Origin: JAHBXC01 sp964350875
Lineage (GTDB): Bacteria; Planctomycetota; Phycisphaerae; Phycisphaerales; UBA1924
DNA: 42,494 bases
Reading direction: 5' to 3'
NCBI GenBank assembly: GCA_964350875.1
Contig: CAYGLT010000018.1
Span: 1 to 42,494, forward strand
The notes below the pieces were generated by a model that saw nothing but the letters and a program-made list of their open reading frames with translations, was not told the DNA's origin and did no database searches. Every line of letters begins with the position of its first letter. The first letter of the stretch is position 1. The translations under genes and the position numbers were made by a program. Of the stretch, positions 14,910 through 21,455 are shown piece by piece.

Positions 14910-15965
14910 GTGACGCTGGTTCTCGGGATCGAGACGAGTTGCGACGAGACGGCGGCTTCCGTCGTGCGCGACGGCGCGCGTGTGTTGTCGAATGTCGTGG
15001 CGACCCAGCACGACCTGCACGAGGAGTACGGGGGCGTTGTTCCCGAACTCGCCAGCCGCGCGCACCTCGAACGGATCACGCCGGTCGTTCGTGCGGCGAT
15101 CGCCGAGGCGGGCGTGTCGCTGGAGGATCTCGACGCGATCGCGGTGGGCAATCGGCCGGGGTTGATCGGGTCGCTGGTTGTCGGTGTGGCGGCGGCCAAG
15201 GCGCTGGCGTGGTCGCTGGGCAAGCCATTGATCGGCGTGGACCATGTGCACGCGCACCTGTACGCGGTGCGGCTGGGTGAAGCGACGGAGCACGTAAAGT
15301 ATCCTGCGCTGGGGCTGGTGGCTTCGGGCGGGCACACGACGATGTACCGGGTGGACTCCCCCACCGAGTTCGTGCGGCTGGGCTCGACGATCGACGACGC
15401 GGTGGGCGAGGCGTACGACAAGTGCGCGGCGATGTTGGGGATCGGGCACCCCGGCGGGCCGCAGGTCGACGCGCTGGCGCAGGGCGGCGACGATCGCGCG
15501 CACGACTTCCCGGTGAGCCGCATCGCGCCGGATTCGCTGGACTTCTCGTTCAGCGGGTTGAAGACCTCGGTGCTGTACACGGTGCGCGGTCAGCCGACGA
15601 AGAACGAGCAGGGCAAGACGGTGTTCCCGCGCGATCATCGTGACCTGAATGAGAAGGAGCGTGCGGACATCGCGGCGAGTTTCCAGCGTGCGGCGGTGCG
15701 CGCGGTGATCCTGAAACTGGATCGCGCGATCAACGCGGCGGGACCGTTCGGGTCGATCGTGATCGGCGGCGGGGTGTCGGCGAATTCGCGGTTGCGCGAA
15801 GAGGTCGCGGCGCTGGGCGCGAAGCGAGGGCTGCCGGTGCATCTCCCGGCTATGGCGTATTGCGTCGACAACGCGGCGATGATCGCGGGTCTGGGGACGC
15901 ACCGTCTGCTGGCGGGGATGGTGGACGATCTTTCTCTGGCGGCGATCCCTACAACGGCGTGCTGA
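14910..15965 (+). CDS. tsaD: tRNA N6-threonylcarbamoyladenosine transferase
   Basis: A 351-residue cytoplasmic ASKHA-fold enzyme that moves the threonylcarbamoyl group from TC-AMP to A37 of ANN-decoding tRNAs, working with TsaB/TsaE. Motifs: LGIETSCDETAASVV at the N-terminus, the metal-binding HVHAH (H112, H114, H116), ALGLVASGGHTTMY, DDAVGEAYDKCAAMLG, DFSFSGLKTSVL and GGGVSANSRLR. Length is typical (330-360). The GTG at 14910 sits directly before the conserved domain. It lies 16 nt behind the ctp protease gene, and the GGQ-protein gene follows after 34 nt; the three could form one transcript. The pairing of a tRNA modifier with a release-factor-like gene gives this stretch a translation-quality theme. 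Confidence 0.97.
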   Translation: MTLVLGIETSCDETAASVVRDGARVLSNVVATQHDLHEEYGGVVPELASRAHLERITPVVRAAIAEAGVSLEDLDAIAVGNRPGLIGSLVVGVAAAKALAWSLGKPLIGVDHVHAHLYAVRLGEATEHVKYPALGLVASGGHTTMYRVDSPTEFVRLGSTIDDAVGEAYDKCAAMLGIGHPGGPQVDALAQGGDDRAHDFPVSRIAPDSLDFSFSGLKTSVLYTVRGQPTKNEQGKTVFPRDHRDLNEKERADIAASFQRAAVRAVILKLDRAINAAGPFGSIVIGGGVSANSRLREEVAALGAKRGLPVHLPAMAYCVDNAAMIAGLGTHRLLAGMVDDLSLAAIPTTAC

Positions 15966-15999
15966 TCGTGTCGATGATGCTGCAGGCGATGACCACCTC

Positions 16000-16572
16000 A
16001 TGAGCACGGGCGAGAACGACTGGGTTGAGAAGGTCTTCGGGCCGCGTGAGTCGCTGGAAGCGGCGGCGGGGCCTCATCCGGCGTCGCTGAGCGACGAGGC
16101 GCTGCTCGCGCAGTGCGAGTTCGGGCGGCAGAAGTCGGGCGGTCCTGGCGGTCAGCATCGGAACAAGGTCGAGACGACGGTGATCCTGACGCATCGCCCG
16201 ACGGGGATCCATGGGAAGGCGGGCGAGCGGCGGAGTCAGATCGAGAACAAGAGCGTCGCGCTGTTCCGCCTGCGCGTGCGGCTGGCGGTGGAGTTCCGCA
16301 CGGCGGCGCCGCTGGGCGATCCGCGCTCGGCGCTGTGGAAGAGCCGCGTGAAGAAGGGCAGGATCGCGCTGAGCGCCGAGCACAAGGACTTCCCGACGAT
16401 GCTCGCGGAAGCGATGGATGTGCTGGCGGCGAGCGGCTGGGAGCCAAAGGACGCGGCGATCCGGCTTGAGGTCACGCCGAGCCAACTGGTGAAGTTGCTC
16501 AAGGACGAGCCGACGGCGCTGGTGATGGTGAACGAGGAGCGCGCGAAGCGCAATCTGCACACGCTGCACTGA
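16000..16572 (+). CDS. stand-alone GGQ-domain peptide release factor-like protein
   Basis: A 190-residue protein with the catalytic domain of class I release factors but no stop-codon recognition domain. The signature KSGGPGGQHRNKVET (45-59, GGQ at 50-52) is complete; the Gln is the hydrolysis residue. It differs from ArfB/YaeJ in lacking an obvious short basic C-terminal tail; instead about 60 residues (SAEHKDFPTMLAEAMDVLAASGWEPKD and onward) form a helical domain with a helix-turn-helix look (AAIRLEVTPSQLVKLLKDEP). Known relatives rescue stalled ribosomes or are uncharacterised. The ATG at 16000 is used. The convergent flavin-reductase gene ends 3 nt after its stop. Peptidyl-tRNA hydrolysis on the ribosome is inferred from the GGQ motif only. 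Confidence 0.85.
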   Translation: MSTGENDWVEKVFGPRESLEAAAGPHPASLSDEALLAQCEFGRQKSGGPGGQHRNKVETTVILTHRPTGIHGKAGERRSQIENKSVALFRLRVRLAVEFRTAAPLGDPRSALWKSRVKKGRIALSAEHKDFPTMLAEAMDVLAASGWEPKDAAIRLEVTPSQLVKLLKDEPTALVMVNEERAKRNLHTLH

Positions 16573-16575
16573 TCG

Positions 16576-17085
16576 TCACGCCGCGCGGGCGGCGAGGACG
16601 AGCCCGATGTACATCTCGCACTCGGCTTCGAGGTCGAGGTGTCGGAAGAGTTCGCAATCGATGACGGCGATCGCGTTGCGCAAGCAGGGCGAGCAAGTGA
16701 CCATGCGGTCCATGGCGAGGGTCTGGAAGGGATCGCCCAGGCGCTCGGCGACGCCGTTGGTGAAGCGGCGTGCGAGGAGGGGCTGCTCGGGCGGGAGGAG
16801 GTTGAGGGCGAAGGCGCGGCTGTCGCGGATGACGGGCGCGATCTTGTTGCCCTTGCGGACGACGGCGCTGACGAGCGCGGGCTCGCCCCCGGCGCGCTGG
16901 ACCCAGCGCAGGGGGAGGCCGACGCGCTCGTTGTCGTAGCACGAGGTGATGAGCCACGAACCCGAAGCGATGGCGGCGAGGCCGGCGTCGCGCTCGGGGG
17001 ACGGGCGGGCCGGCTCGGGGGATCGGCGGTCCCATTCGCGCAGGATGTCCTGGGGTGGCCGGGTCACGCTGGGAGGGTGCTCCAT
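16576..17085 (-). CDS. flavin reductase-like (FMN-binding split barrel) protein
   Basis: A 169-residue cytoplasmic protein. After about 30 Pro/Arg-rich residues comes a flavin-reductase-like domain: ASGSWLITSCYDNERVGLPL (about 38-57), ALVSAVVRKGNKIAPVIRDSRAFALNLL (about 71-98), then a Cys-containing C-terminal half. Family members bind FMN and reduce it with NAD(P)H or act as flavoprotein oxidoreductases. The start at 17085 was chosen because the sequence above it is low-complexity and overlaps the region leading to the mraZ promoter. It is divergent from mraZ, with roughly 150 nt between this start and the mraZ promoter. No specific substrate can be named. Confidence 0.75.
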   Translation of the reverse strand: MEHPPSVTRPPQDILREWDRRSPEPARPSPERDAGLAAIASGSWLITSCYDNERVGLPLRWVQRAGGEPALVSAVVRKGNKIAPVIRDSRAFALNLLPPEQPLLARRFTNGVAERLGDPFQTLAMDRMVTCSPCLRNAIAVIDCELFRHLDLEAECEMYIGLVLAARAA

Positions 17086-17232
17086 GGGCGCCGACGACCC
17101 GCTTCGGGGAGGGGCCGGACCGGGAAAGCATCGACCCGATCGGGGGGCGGCTTCATTCGGACCTTGGCGACACCCGATCGACCCCGGACAAGCCCCAAAA
17201 CACGCAATTTTTCGGACTTTCGGGGCAAATGG

Positions 17233-17263
17233 TGTTGCGTTGTGGGGCATCGTGGGGTAATGT
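17233..17263 (+). promoter_or_regulatory. mraZ promoter with MraZ-box-like repeats
   Basis: TTGCGT (17235-17240), a 17-nt spacer and TAATGT (17258-17263) form a good promoter. Inside it lie TGGGG at 17243-17247 and 17253-17257, 10 nt apart, with a degenerate third copy TGTTG at 17233-17237. Direct TGGGN repeats with 5-nt spacers are the known MraZ operator, so MraZ probably represses its own gene by covering the spacer. Confidence 0.65.
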
Positions 17264-17291
17264 GCTCGCGTTGACAGGAAAGGCCCGCCGA

Positions 17292-17756
17292 GTGCTCTTC
17301 ACCGGAACCTACGAGCACACGATTGATGAGAAGCAGCGGCTGGCCGTGCCCGCGGACATTCGAGGTCAGTGGCGTGAGGACGAGCACGGAAGCGCGTTCT
17401 TCGCTGTCCCCTGGCCCGGGAATCTGATCCGCCTCTACGCCGAGCGTCACTTTCATGCGCTCGCTTCTACCCGCTCTTTGACGCTGACCCCTGACGAGGA
17501 CGAGGCCGAACTTCAGGCGACGCTCTTCGGGCTTTCCCGGAGGGTGGAGATGGACAAGGCCGGCCGCATCCGGCTCCACGAGGACCTGCTCGCGATGACG
17601 GGCCTCGAAAAGGAAGTGGTGCTCGTCGGCGCCGGTGATCGGCTGGAGATCCGCGACCGCGCCTCGTGGGCGGCGACCAAGGCGGAACGACTGAACCAAC
17701 TGCCGGAACTGATCCGGCGGATCAATGCGAAGAAGCAGCCCGAGCATCGGGGCTGA
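17292..17756 (+). CDS. mraZ: transcriptional regulator MraZ
   Basis: A 154-residue protein with two SpoVT/AbrB-like MraZ repeats: FTGTYEHTIDEKQRLAVPADIR (about 3-24) and RRVEMDKAGRIRLHEDLL (about 81-98). MraZ is a ring-forming DNA-binding protein that normally heads the division and cell wall (dcw) cluster and represses it. Here no rsmH, ftsL, ftsI or mur gene follows; a non-coding RNA and convergent coaC come next, so mraZ is an orphan. The GTG at 17292 follows AGGAAAGG by 8 nt; an in-frame TTG at 17271 is possible. A promoter with TGGGG repeats lies upstream, as expected for self-repression. Length matches E. coli MraZ (152). Confidence 0.92.
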   Translation: MLFTGTYEHTIDEKQRLAVPADIRGQWREDEHGSAFFAVPWPGNLIRLYAERHFHALASTRSLTLTPDEDEAELQATLFGLSRRVEMDKAGRIRLHEDLLAMTGLEKEVVLVGAGDRLEIRDRASWAATKAERLNQLPELIRRINAKKQPEHRG

Positions 17757-17757
17757 A

Positions 17758-18127
17758 GAGACGGATATCTCCACATAGCCCGTCGCCGCTGAAACACGCG
17801 ACGACAGGCCTTCACGGAAGACTTCGGCCGACGCAAGGACGCGTCGGCGGCGCTCGCACGGATCGCGAGCATCCCCTCCCGCTGAGCGACGGGTGTGCGT
17901 GGGCCACCCCTCGCTCGACAATCAGAGCGTGTACCCGGTTCGGAACCCGGCTCGTCGCAAGGACGCGGCGCCGCTCGGGCCAGCCCTTCTCAGGAGGGGC
18001 GACCACTTCGAACCACCAATCGGCGCAAGGACGCGTCGAACTCGGCCCGACGACAGGCCCGAGACGAACCGGAGCACGCTTCGAGCCACACCGCGACGGA
18101 ATCCCCTACCGTCGCGGTGTTTTTTTT
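17758..18127 (+). ncRNA. candidate CsrA/RsmA-binding small RNA (GGA-loop hairpins)
   Basis: About 370 nt without a credible gene. It folds locally into several hairpins that present GGA in apical loops: GAGA-CGGATA-TCTC (17758-17771); an 8-bp stem with loop AAGGAC (17827-17848); GCTCGC-ACGGATC-GCGAGC (17852-17870); a 6-bp stem with AAGGAC (17953-17970); and another with AAGGAC (18021-18038). The 12-mer CGCAAGGACGCG occurs three times while the outer stem pairs differ yet still pair, as conserved RNA would. CAAGGA in a loop matches the CsrA site core (CARGGA). A strong terminator ends the unit. The 5' end is not defined; it may be cut from the mraZ transcript. RNase P RNA, tmRNA and SRP RNA signatures were not found. 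An anti-SD decoy is another reading. Confidence 0.6.
18088..18127 (+). terminator. strong rho-independent terminator
   Basis: A perfect 12-bp stem (18088-18099 with 18109-18120), a 9-nt loop AATCCCCTA, and eight Ts (18120-18127). It is the clearest intrinsic terminator in the window and defines the 3' end of the RNA unit that follows mraZ. Confidence 0.93.
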
Positions 18128-18140
18128 GTGCGCGTGTTTT

Positions 18141-18251
18141 CTGATCAGAGCCCTCCGCGCGAGCGGAGGGCGCGGACGCGTTCGAGAGTCGTTCGATCTG
18201 GGATCCACCCGGATCGCCGCGCCCGGTGCTTGCGCCCCGGGCTCTGATCAG
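18141..18251. repeat. 111-bp inverted-repeat element with two internal hairpins
   Basis: CTGATCAGAGCCC (18141-18153) is repeated as its exact reverse complement at 18239-18251. Each arm runs into its own hairpin: CCCTCCGC-GCGA-GCGGAGGG (18151-18170), and CCCGGTGC-TTGC-GCCCCGGG (one mismatch) by the right arm. The mirror layout resembles a REP doublet (BIME/REPIN). Its place between the RNA terminator and the coaC stop also allows a role as a two-way transcription end. Confidence 0.6.
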
Positions 18252-18258
18252 GTGGCGT

Positions 18259-18864
18259 TCAGCGCTTCTGCGCCAGTCGTTTCGCGACTTCGTCGAGGAG
18301 TTGTTCCGGCTCGACCATGCGGCCGGCGCCGACGGTGCGGCATGCCTGCCACCCTTCGGCCGGGCCGATGAGTTCGAAGCCGTCCTCGGCGAGTTGCTTC
18401 GCGTTGCGCTTCGTGCTGGCCTGTCCCCACATCGCTTCGTTCATCGCGGGGGCGAGGAGCACGGGCGTCTTGGCGCGGTCGATGGCGCTGAGCACGACGG
18501 TGACGATGTCGTCGGTCATGCCGTGCGCGAGTTTGGCCATCGTGTTCATCGTGCACGGCGCGACGATGGCGAGGTCGGCCCGGCGCGCGAGGCCGATGTG
18601 CTGGGGGTCCTTGTTCTCGACATGCTCCCACTGATTCGTGTAGACCGGGTTGCCCGAGAGCGCCTGGAAGGTGAGGGGCGTGACGAAGCGGGTGGCGTCG
18701 GTGGTCATCAGCACGGTGACCTGCGCGCCGGCCTGCGCGAGTCGCGAGACGAGCCAGCAGGTCTTGTAGGCGGCGATGCCCCCGGTGACGGCCACAACCA
18801 CGCTCGCGCCGTTGAGCGCGGCGCGGTCGCCGTTGGTGGTCTGGGATGCGGGCGTGGACGCCAC
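18259..18864 (-). CDS. coaC: phosphopantothenoylcysteine decarboxylase (CoaC domain only)
   Basis: A 201-residue FMN-binding flavoprotein of the HFCD family, which decarboxylates 4'-phosphopantothenoylcysteine to phosphopantetheine in CoA synthesis. Motifs: VTGGIAAYK (about 26-34), the active-site His in PQHIGLARRADLAIVAPCTMNTMAK, PAMNEAMW, and WQACRTVGAGRM, which carries the family's reducing Cys. In most bacteria this is the N-terminal half of bifunctional CoaBC (about 400 residues). Here the protein stops after the CoaC domain, so CoaB (the ligase) must be encoded elsewhere. It lies 14 nt behind rpoZ, the usual rpoZ-coaBC order. The TCA stop sits 8 nt from the 13-bp inverted-repeat element. 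Confidence 0.92.
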   Translation of the reverse strand: MASTPASQTTNGDRAALNGASVVVAVTGGIAAYKTCWLVSRLAQAGAQVTVLMTTDATRFVTPLTFQALSGNPVYTNQWEHVENKDPQHIGLARRADLAIVAPCTMNTMAKLAHGMTDDIVTVVLSAIDRAKTPVLLAPAMNEAMWGQASTKRNAKQLAEDGFELIGPAEGWQACRTVGAGRMVEPEQLLDEVAKRLAQKR

Positions 18865-18878
18865 TGGTCGCTCCGGGT

Positions 18879-19136
18879 TTAGAGGAGCGCGCCCTCGAGT
18901 TCGCCGTTGGCGCCGGTGGCGGCGGCGACCATCTCGCCCTGGGTGGGCTGATAGAGGGTGATCTTGTCCTGCAGGATCTCTTCGATGGCGATCTCGATGT
19001 CGGAGCGGCCGTTGCGCTCGACGAGGGGGCGGGCGCCGTCCATGAGTTGGACGACCCGCTTCTGGATGAGCGTGCAGAGCTTGAACTTGCCGCCGACCTT
19101 GTCGACGATCGTGTCGCTCTTGAGCGCTTCGATCAT
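18879..19136 (-). CDS. rpoZ: RNA polymerase omega subunit
   Basis: An 85-residue protein matching the omega (RpoZ) family: a short N-terminal ALKSDTIVDKVGGKFKLCTLIQKRVVQLMDG, where the LIQKRVVQL segment equals the conserved R-rich helix of omega, then IEIAIEEILQDKIT. Omega helps assemble and stabilise RNA polymerase by clamping the beta' subunit and, in some bacteria, forms part of a ppGpp site. The ATG at 19136 has CGGAGG about 10 nt upstream; longer in-frame extensions run antisense into the neighbouring gene. It heads a two-gene operon with coaC. About 210 nt separates it from the divergent DUF3553 gene, space enough for two promoters. Confidence 0.88.
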   Translation of the reverse strand: MIEALKSDTIVDKVGGKFKLCTLIQKRVVQLMDGARPLVERNGRSDIEIAIEEILQDKITLYQPTQGEMVAAATGANGELEGALL

Positions 19137-19346
19137 GAGGAGTCGCCTCCGAAGTGGGCTGTGGGTGTTCGCGGGCCCGTCTGGCGGCCGGGGGTGGCGC
19201 CTTGGGTGTCGCCCGCGGGCGAACACCACTCTATGCTTCCCGTGCCTGCCCGGACAACCCGGGTTGCCTTTCGGGCGGGCCTGTGGACATGTGACGAGAT
19301 TCCAGCACCTCGGCCGGCGCGTTCGCGCCCCGGCCCGTCGCGAGCC

Positions 19347-19952
19347 ATGCCCTTGCAGCACGAGTTCAAGTTCGGGGACAAGGTCATCCACACGGGCAAG
19401 CCGGAATGGGGTTCGGGGGTGGTGTCTGCCGCCGTCGCCGCCGTCCAGGACGGCAAGCCCTGCCAGCGGCTGACCGTGCGTTTCGAGCGTGCGGGGATCA
19501 AGACCCTGTCTACGGCGTTCGCGACGCTCCGCCCCGCCGAGGAGGCGCCCGAGATCGACCGGGCCCTGGCGGAGTCCGAGAACGACATCCTGGGCGCCTC
19601 GGGCGAGAAGCGCGTCGAGGAGATCATGACCGCGCTGCCCGATCCGGCGACCGATCCGTTCGCGTCGCTGGCCGGGCGCCTGAAGGCGACGCTGGGGCTG
19701 TTCCGGTTCTCGGATCAGGCGGGGTCGCTGATCGACTGGGCGGCGGCGCAGTCGGGCCTCAAGGACCCGCTCTCGAAGTTCAACCGCCACGAGTTGGAGG
19801 CGTTCTTCCGGCGCTTCGAGATCAACCGCGACAAGCACCTCGCGGCGCTGGCGGCCGAGATGCGGCGGAAGGAGCCGCGCGAACTCCCGATCCTGGTGAA
19901 GGACGCCCCCCCTGCCGCGCAACGGGTGCTGCGCCGCGAGAGCGCGCGATGA
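19347..19952 (+). CDS. DUF3553-domain protein
   Basis: A 201-residue soluble protein. Residues 5-62 (EFKFGDKVIHTGKPEWGSGVVS to TVRFERAGIKTLSTAF) match DUF3553, a small beta-rich domain with the pattern GDxVxHxxxPEWGxGxV, also found attached to UvrD-like helicases. The remaining 135 residues are mostly helical and charged, with no known motif. The function is unknown; the domain resembles small nucleic-acid-binding barrels, so a link to RNA or DNA is a guess. The ATG at 19347 begins the conserved domain after only 4 residues. It is divergent from rpoZ. A hairpin (19948-19969) spans its stop codon. Confidence 0.75.
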   Translation: MPLQHEFKFGDKVIHTGKPEWGSGVVSAAVAAVQDGKPCQRLTVRFERAGIKTLSTAFATLRPAEEAPEIDRALAESENDILGASGEKRVEEIMTALPDPATDPFASLAGRLKATLGLFRFSDQAGSLIDWAAAQSGLKDPLSKFNRHELEAFFRRFEINRDKHLAALAAEMRRKEPRELPILVKDAPPAAQRVLRRESAR

Positions 19953-19969
19953 TGCGTTGAGGCATCATC
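19948..19969 (+). terminator. hairpin over the stop codon of the DUF3553 gene
   Basis: GATGATGC (19948-19955) pairs with GCATCATC (19962-19969) around GTTGAG. The TGA stop (19950-19952) lies in the left arm. There is no T-run, so a role in mRNA-end protection is as likely as termination. Confidence 0.35.
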
Positions 19970-20170
19970 CGTCACACTCGGCCCGGGCGTGAGGCGCGTC
20001 CGAGAAACTCCATCCCATCGAAACGGCCCGCGGGATGTCGGGGGCGGCGATCTTTCCGGTCCTTCGGGATTGGCACGCGGATGCGGCGCGGACTGGCCGC
20101 GTGGTTGCATCTCTCCCATCGCGTCGCAACGCGTGCGGCGAAACAATCACAGAGGTGGGAGAGACGAGCG

Positions 20171-20464
20171 ATGAACGACCGCGATTTCCAGTCCAAGATC
20201 GGCGAACTGATGGCCATGATCGAGACCGCCCCCGAGGCGGAGCGCACCCGTTTGCGTGAACTGGCCGACGAGACCAAGTCGCGTCACGAGCGGATGCGCA
20301 AGACCGTTGCGCAACTGCAGGAGTCTCTCGATTACCTGCGTCTCAGCGTGAAGTACCTCGTCTTCGACCTCGAGGCGACCCGCCGCGAGAACACCTACCT
20401 TCGCAAGATCCTCCAGAACGGCCGCCGCGGCCCCGAGGGCGGCGACGACCAGCAGCAGTACTGA
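20171..20464 (+). CDS. small coiled-coil protein
   Basis: A 97-residue, highly charged, almost wholly helical protein. Residues about 8-80 show heptad-like spacing of Leu, Met and Ile (IGELMAMIETAPEAERTRL, LADETKSRHERMRKTVAQLQESLDYLRL), consistent with a coiled coil. The tail ends in a Gly/Arg segment and DDQQQY. There is no signal peptide or membrane segment. I recognise no family. GGTGGGAGAG precedes the ATG. The sequence before the ATG at 20171 is GC-rich, of different composition and probably untranslated. It is followed by an intrinsic-type terminator at 20542 and is monocistronic. A structural or regulatory partner role is possible, but nothing shows it. Confidence 0.65.
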   Translation: MNDRDFQSKIGELMAMIETAPEAERTRLRELADETKSRHERMRKTVAQLQESLDYLRLSVKYLVFDLEATRRENTYLRKILQNGRRGPEGGDDQQQY

Positions 20465-20541
20465 TCGCGAGTTCGGCGCGACTCCCCCACCGCGCCGCTC
20501 GCACGAACGAATGGCTCATGTGTGTGTGTGAACCCCCCTTG

Positions 20542-20574
20542 GGCCGGCGGCCGTGAAAGCGGCTGTCGGCCTTT
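20542..20574 (+). terminator. terminator of the coiled-coil gene
   Basis: A 12-bp stem (20542-20553 with 20560-20571, two G-T pairs), loop TGAAAG, then TTT. It is preceded by a (TG)n run and an ACCCCCC stretch. Convergent with the next terminator. Confidence 0.65.
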
Positions 20575-20588
20575 GCGCTGCGCGGTCG

Positions 20589-20629
20589 AAAAACACGCCG
20601 ACCCACACCATCGAGGGTGCGGGTCGGCG
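20589..20629 (-). terminator. terminator of the PEP-CTERM gene
   Basis: Read on the - strand, CGCCGACCC (20629-20621) pairs with GGGTCGGCG (20604-20596), with an inner GGTG/CACC extension, then TGTTTTT. This is a good intrinsic terminator about 57 nt after the stop of the - strand gene. Confidence 0.75.
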
Positions 20630-20632
20630 ACC

Positions 20633-20646
20633 GGCGCTTGCGCGCC
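20633..20646. terminator. short TTGC-loop hairpin
   Basis: GGCGC-TTGC-GCGCC, a 5-bp stem between the PEP-CTERM gene and its main terminator. It shares the TTGC loop with the hairpins at 15-34 and 18223-18240. Confidence 0.35.
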
Positions 20647-20685
20647 ATGCTTCGTATCTGGAGATACAGCGAACGGGAGATCGGA

Positions 20686-21381
20686 TCAGCGGCGACGACG
20701 GGCGGCGAGCGCGCCGAACGCGAGCAGCGGCGCAGCGGCGGCGGGCGCGGGGACATAGGTGATCGACAGGTCGTCGATCATCAGGCGCGGCGCCGAGAAC
20801 TGGCCGTTGAAAGTGGCGGAGATGTGGATGGTGTCGAACTCGACGCCGCTGACGCCGAGCGTGTCGAACGCGATGCGGTCGCGCTCCATGAGGTCGGTCC
20901 CGAAGATGACGAACGAGTCGCTGGCGACGACGCTGCCGTTGCGCATGGCGTCCATGTGGAACTCGATGCCGGTCCAGGGCCCTTCCTCGAAGAAGACCAT
21001 CTGCATGTCGGCGGCGGTGGCGACATCGTCGAGGGTGAGGGTGGCCTGCGCGAAGGCGCCGAGCGAGAGGTTGTCGCCCGGGATGAACGAGGTGCCGAAG
21101 GTGAGCGCGTTGTTGGCGCTGCCCCAGCCCGGGAAGTCGTTGTAGAGGAATGTGGCGCGCTCGATGATGAAGTTGTCGCCGATATCCGCGGGGGTGAAGG
21201 TGTCGCCGCCCGGGAAGACGCCGCCGACGCCGTTGGCGTTGGTGTAGGTGACGCCGTTGTACGAGAACGATGTGCCGAGGAAGCCTTCGGCGAGATCGTC
21301 GTAGTTGCTGACGACGGTCGTGCCGGCGAGCGCGGCGCCGCTGGCGGCGACGGCGAGGAAGGCGGCGGTGAAGTGATGCAT
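20686..21381 (-). CDS. exported PEP-CTERM-type protein
   Basis: A 231-residue secreted protein. The signal peptide is residues 1 to about 19 (MHHFTAAFLAVAASGAALA). The mature part is Asp/Gly/Phe-rich with beta-strand character (GTSFSYNGVTYTNANGVGG, ISATFNGQFSAPRLMIDD) and no catalytic motif. The C-terminus has the three-part PEP-CTERM layout: a VPAP motif, a hydrophobic stretch (LLAFGALAA) and RRRR. Such tails are recognised by exosortase-like systems and tie the protein to the envelope or an exopolysaccharide layer. No exosortase gene is in the window. Proteins at 26253 and 41634 share the tail. The ATG at 21381 starts the signal peptide. An intrinsic terminator follows on the - strand. Confidence 0.82.
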   Translation of the reverse strand: MHHFTAAFLAVAASGAALAGTTVVSNYDDLAEGFLGTSFSYNGVTYTNANGVGGVFPGGDTFTPADIGDNFIIERATFLYNDFPGWGSANNALTFGTSFIPGDNLSLGAFAQATLTLDDVATAADMQMVFFEEGPWTGIEFHMDAMRNGSVVASDSFVIFGTDLMERDRIAFDTLGVSGVEFDTIHISATFNGQFSAPRLMIDDLSITYVPAPAAAAPLLAFGALAARRRR

Positions 21382-21455
21382 GTCTCTTGTCTCCTGAGAA
21401 CAAATCGTCGAAACAGACGGACGCGGCGGCGAACGGGGCCGGCGCGGGAAGGGAC

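Noticed and set aside
17933..17952. tRNA-like TTCGGAAC segment
   Set aside because: There is no cloverleaf around it; the 7-bp acceptor and anticodon arms are missing. It is part of the GGA-hairpin RNA.
17757..18127. RNase P RNA, tmRNA or 6S RNA
   Set aside because: The conserved RNase P word GAAAGTCCGGGC, the tmRNA ends and tag frame, and the 6S bulge structure are not present. The repeated GGA hairpins do not fit any of them.
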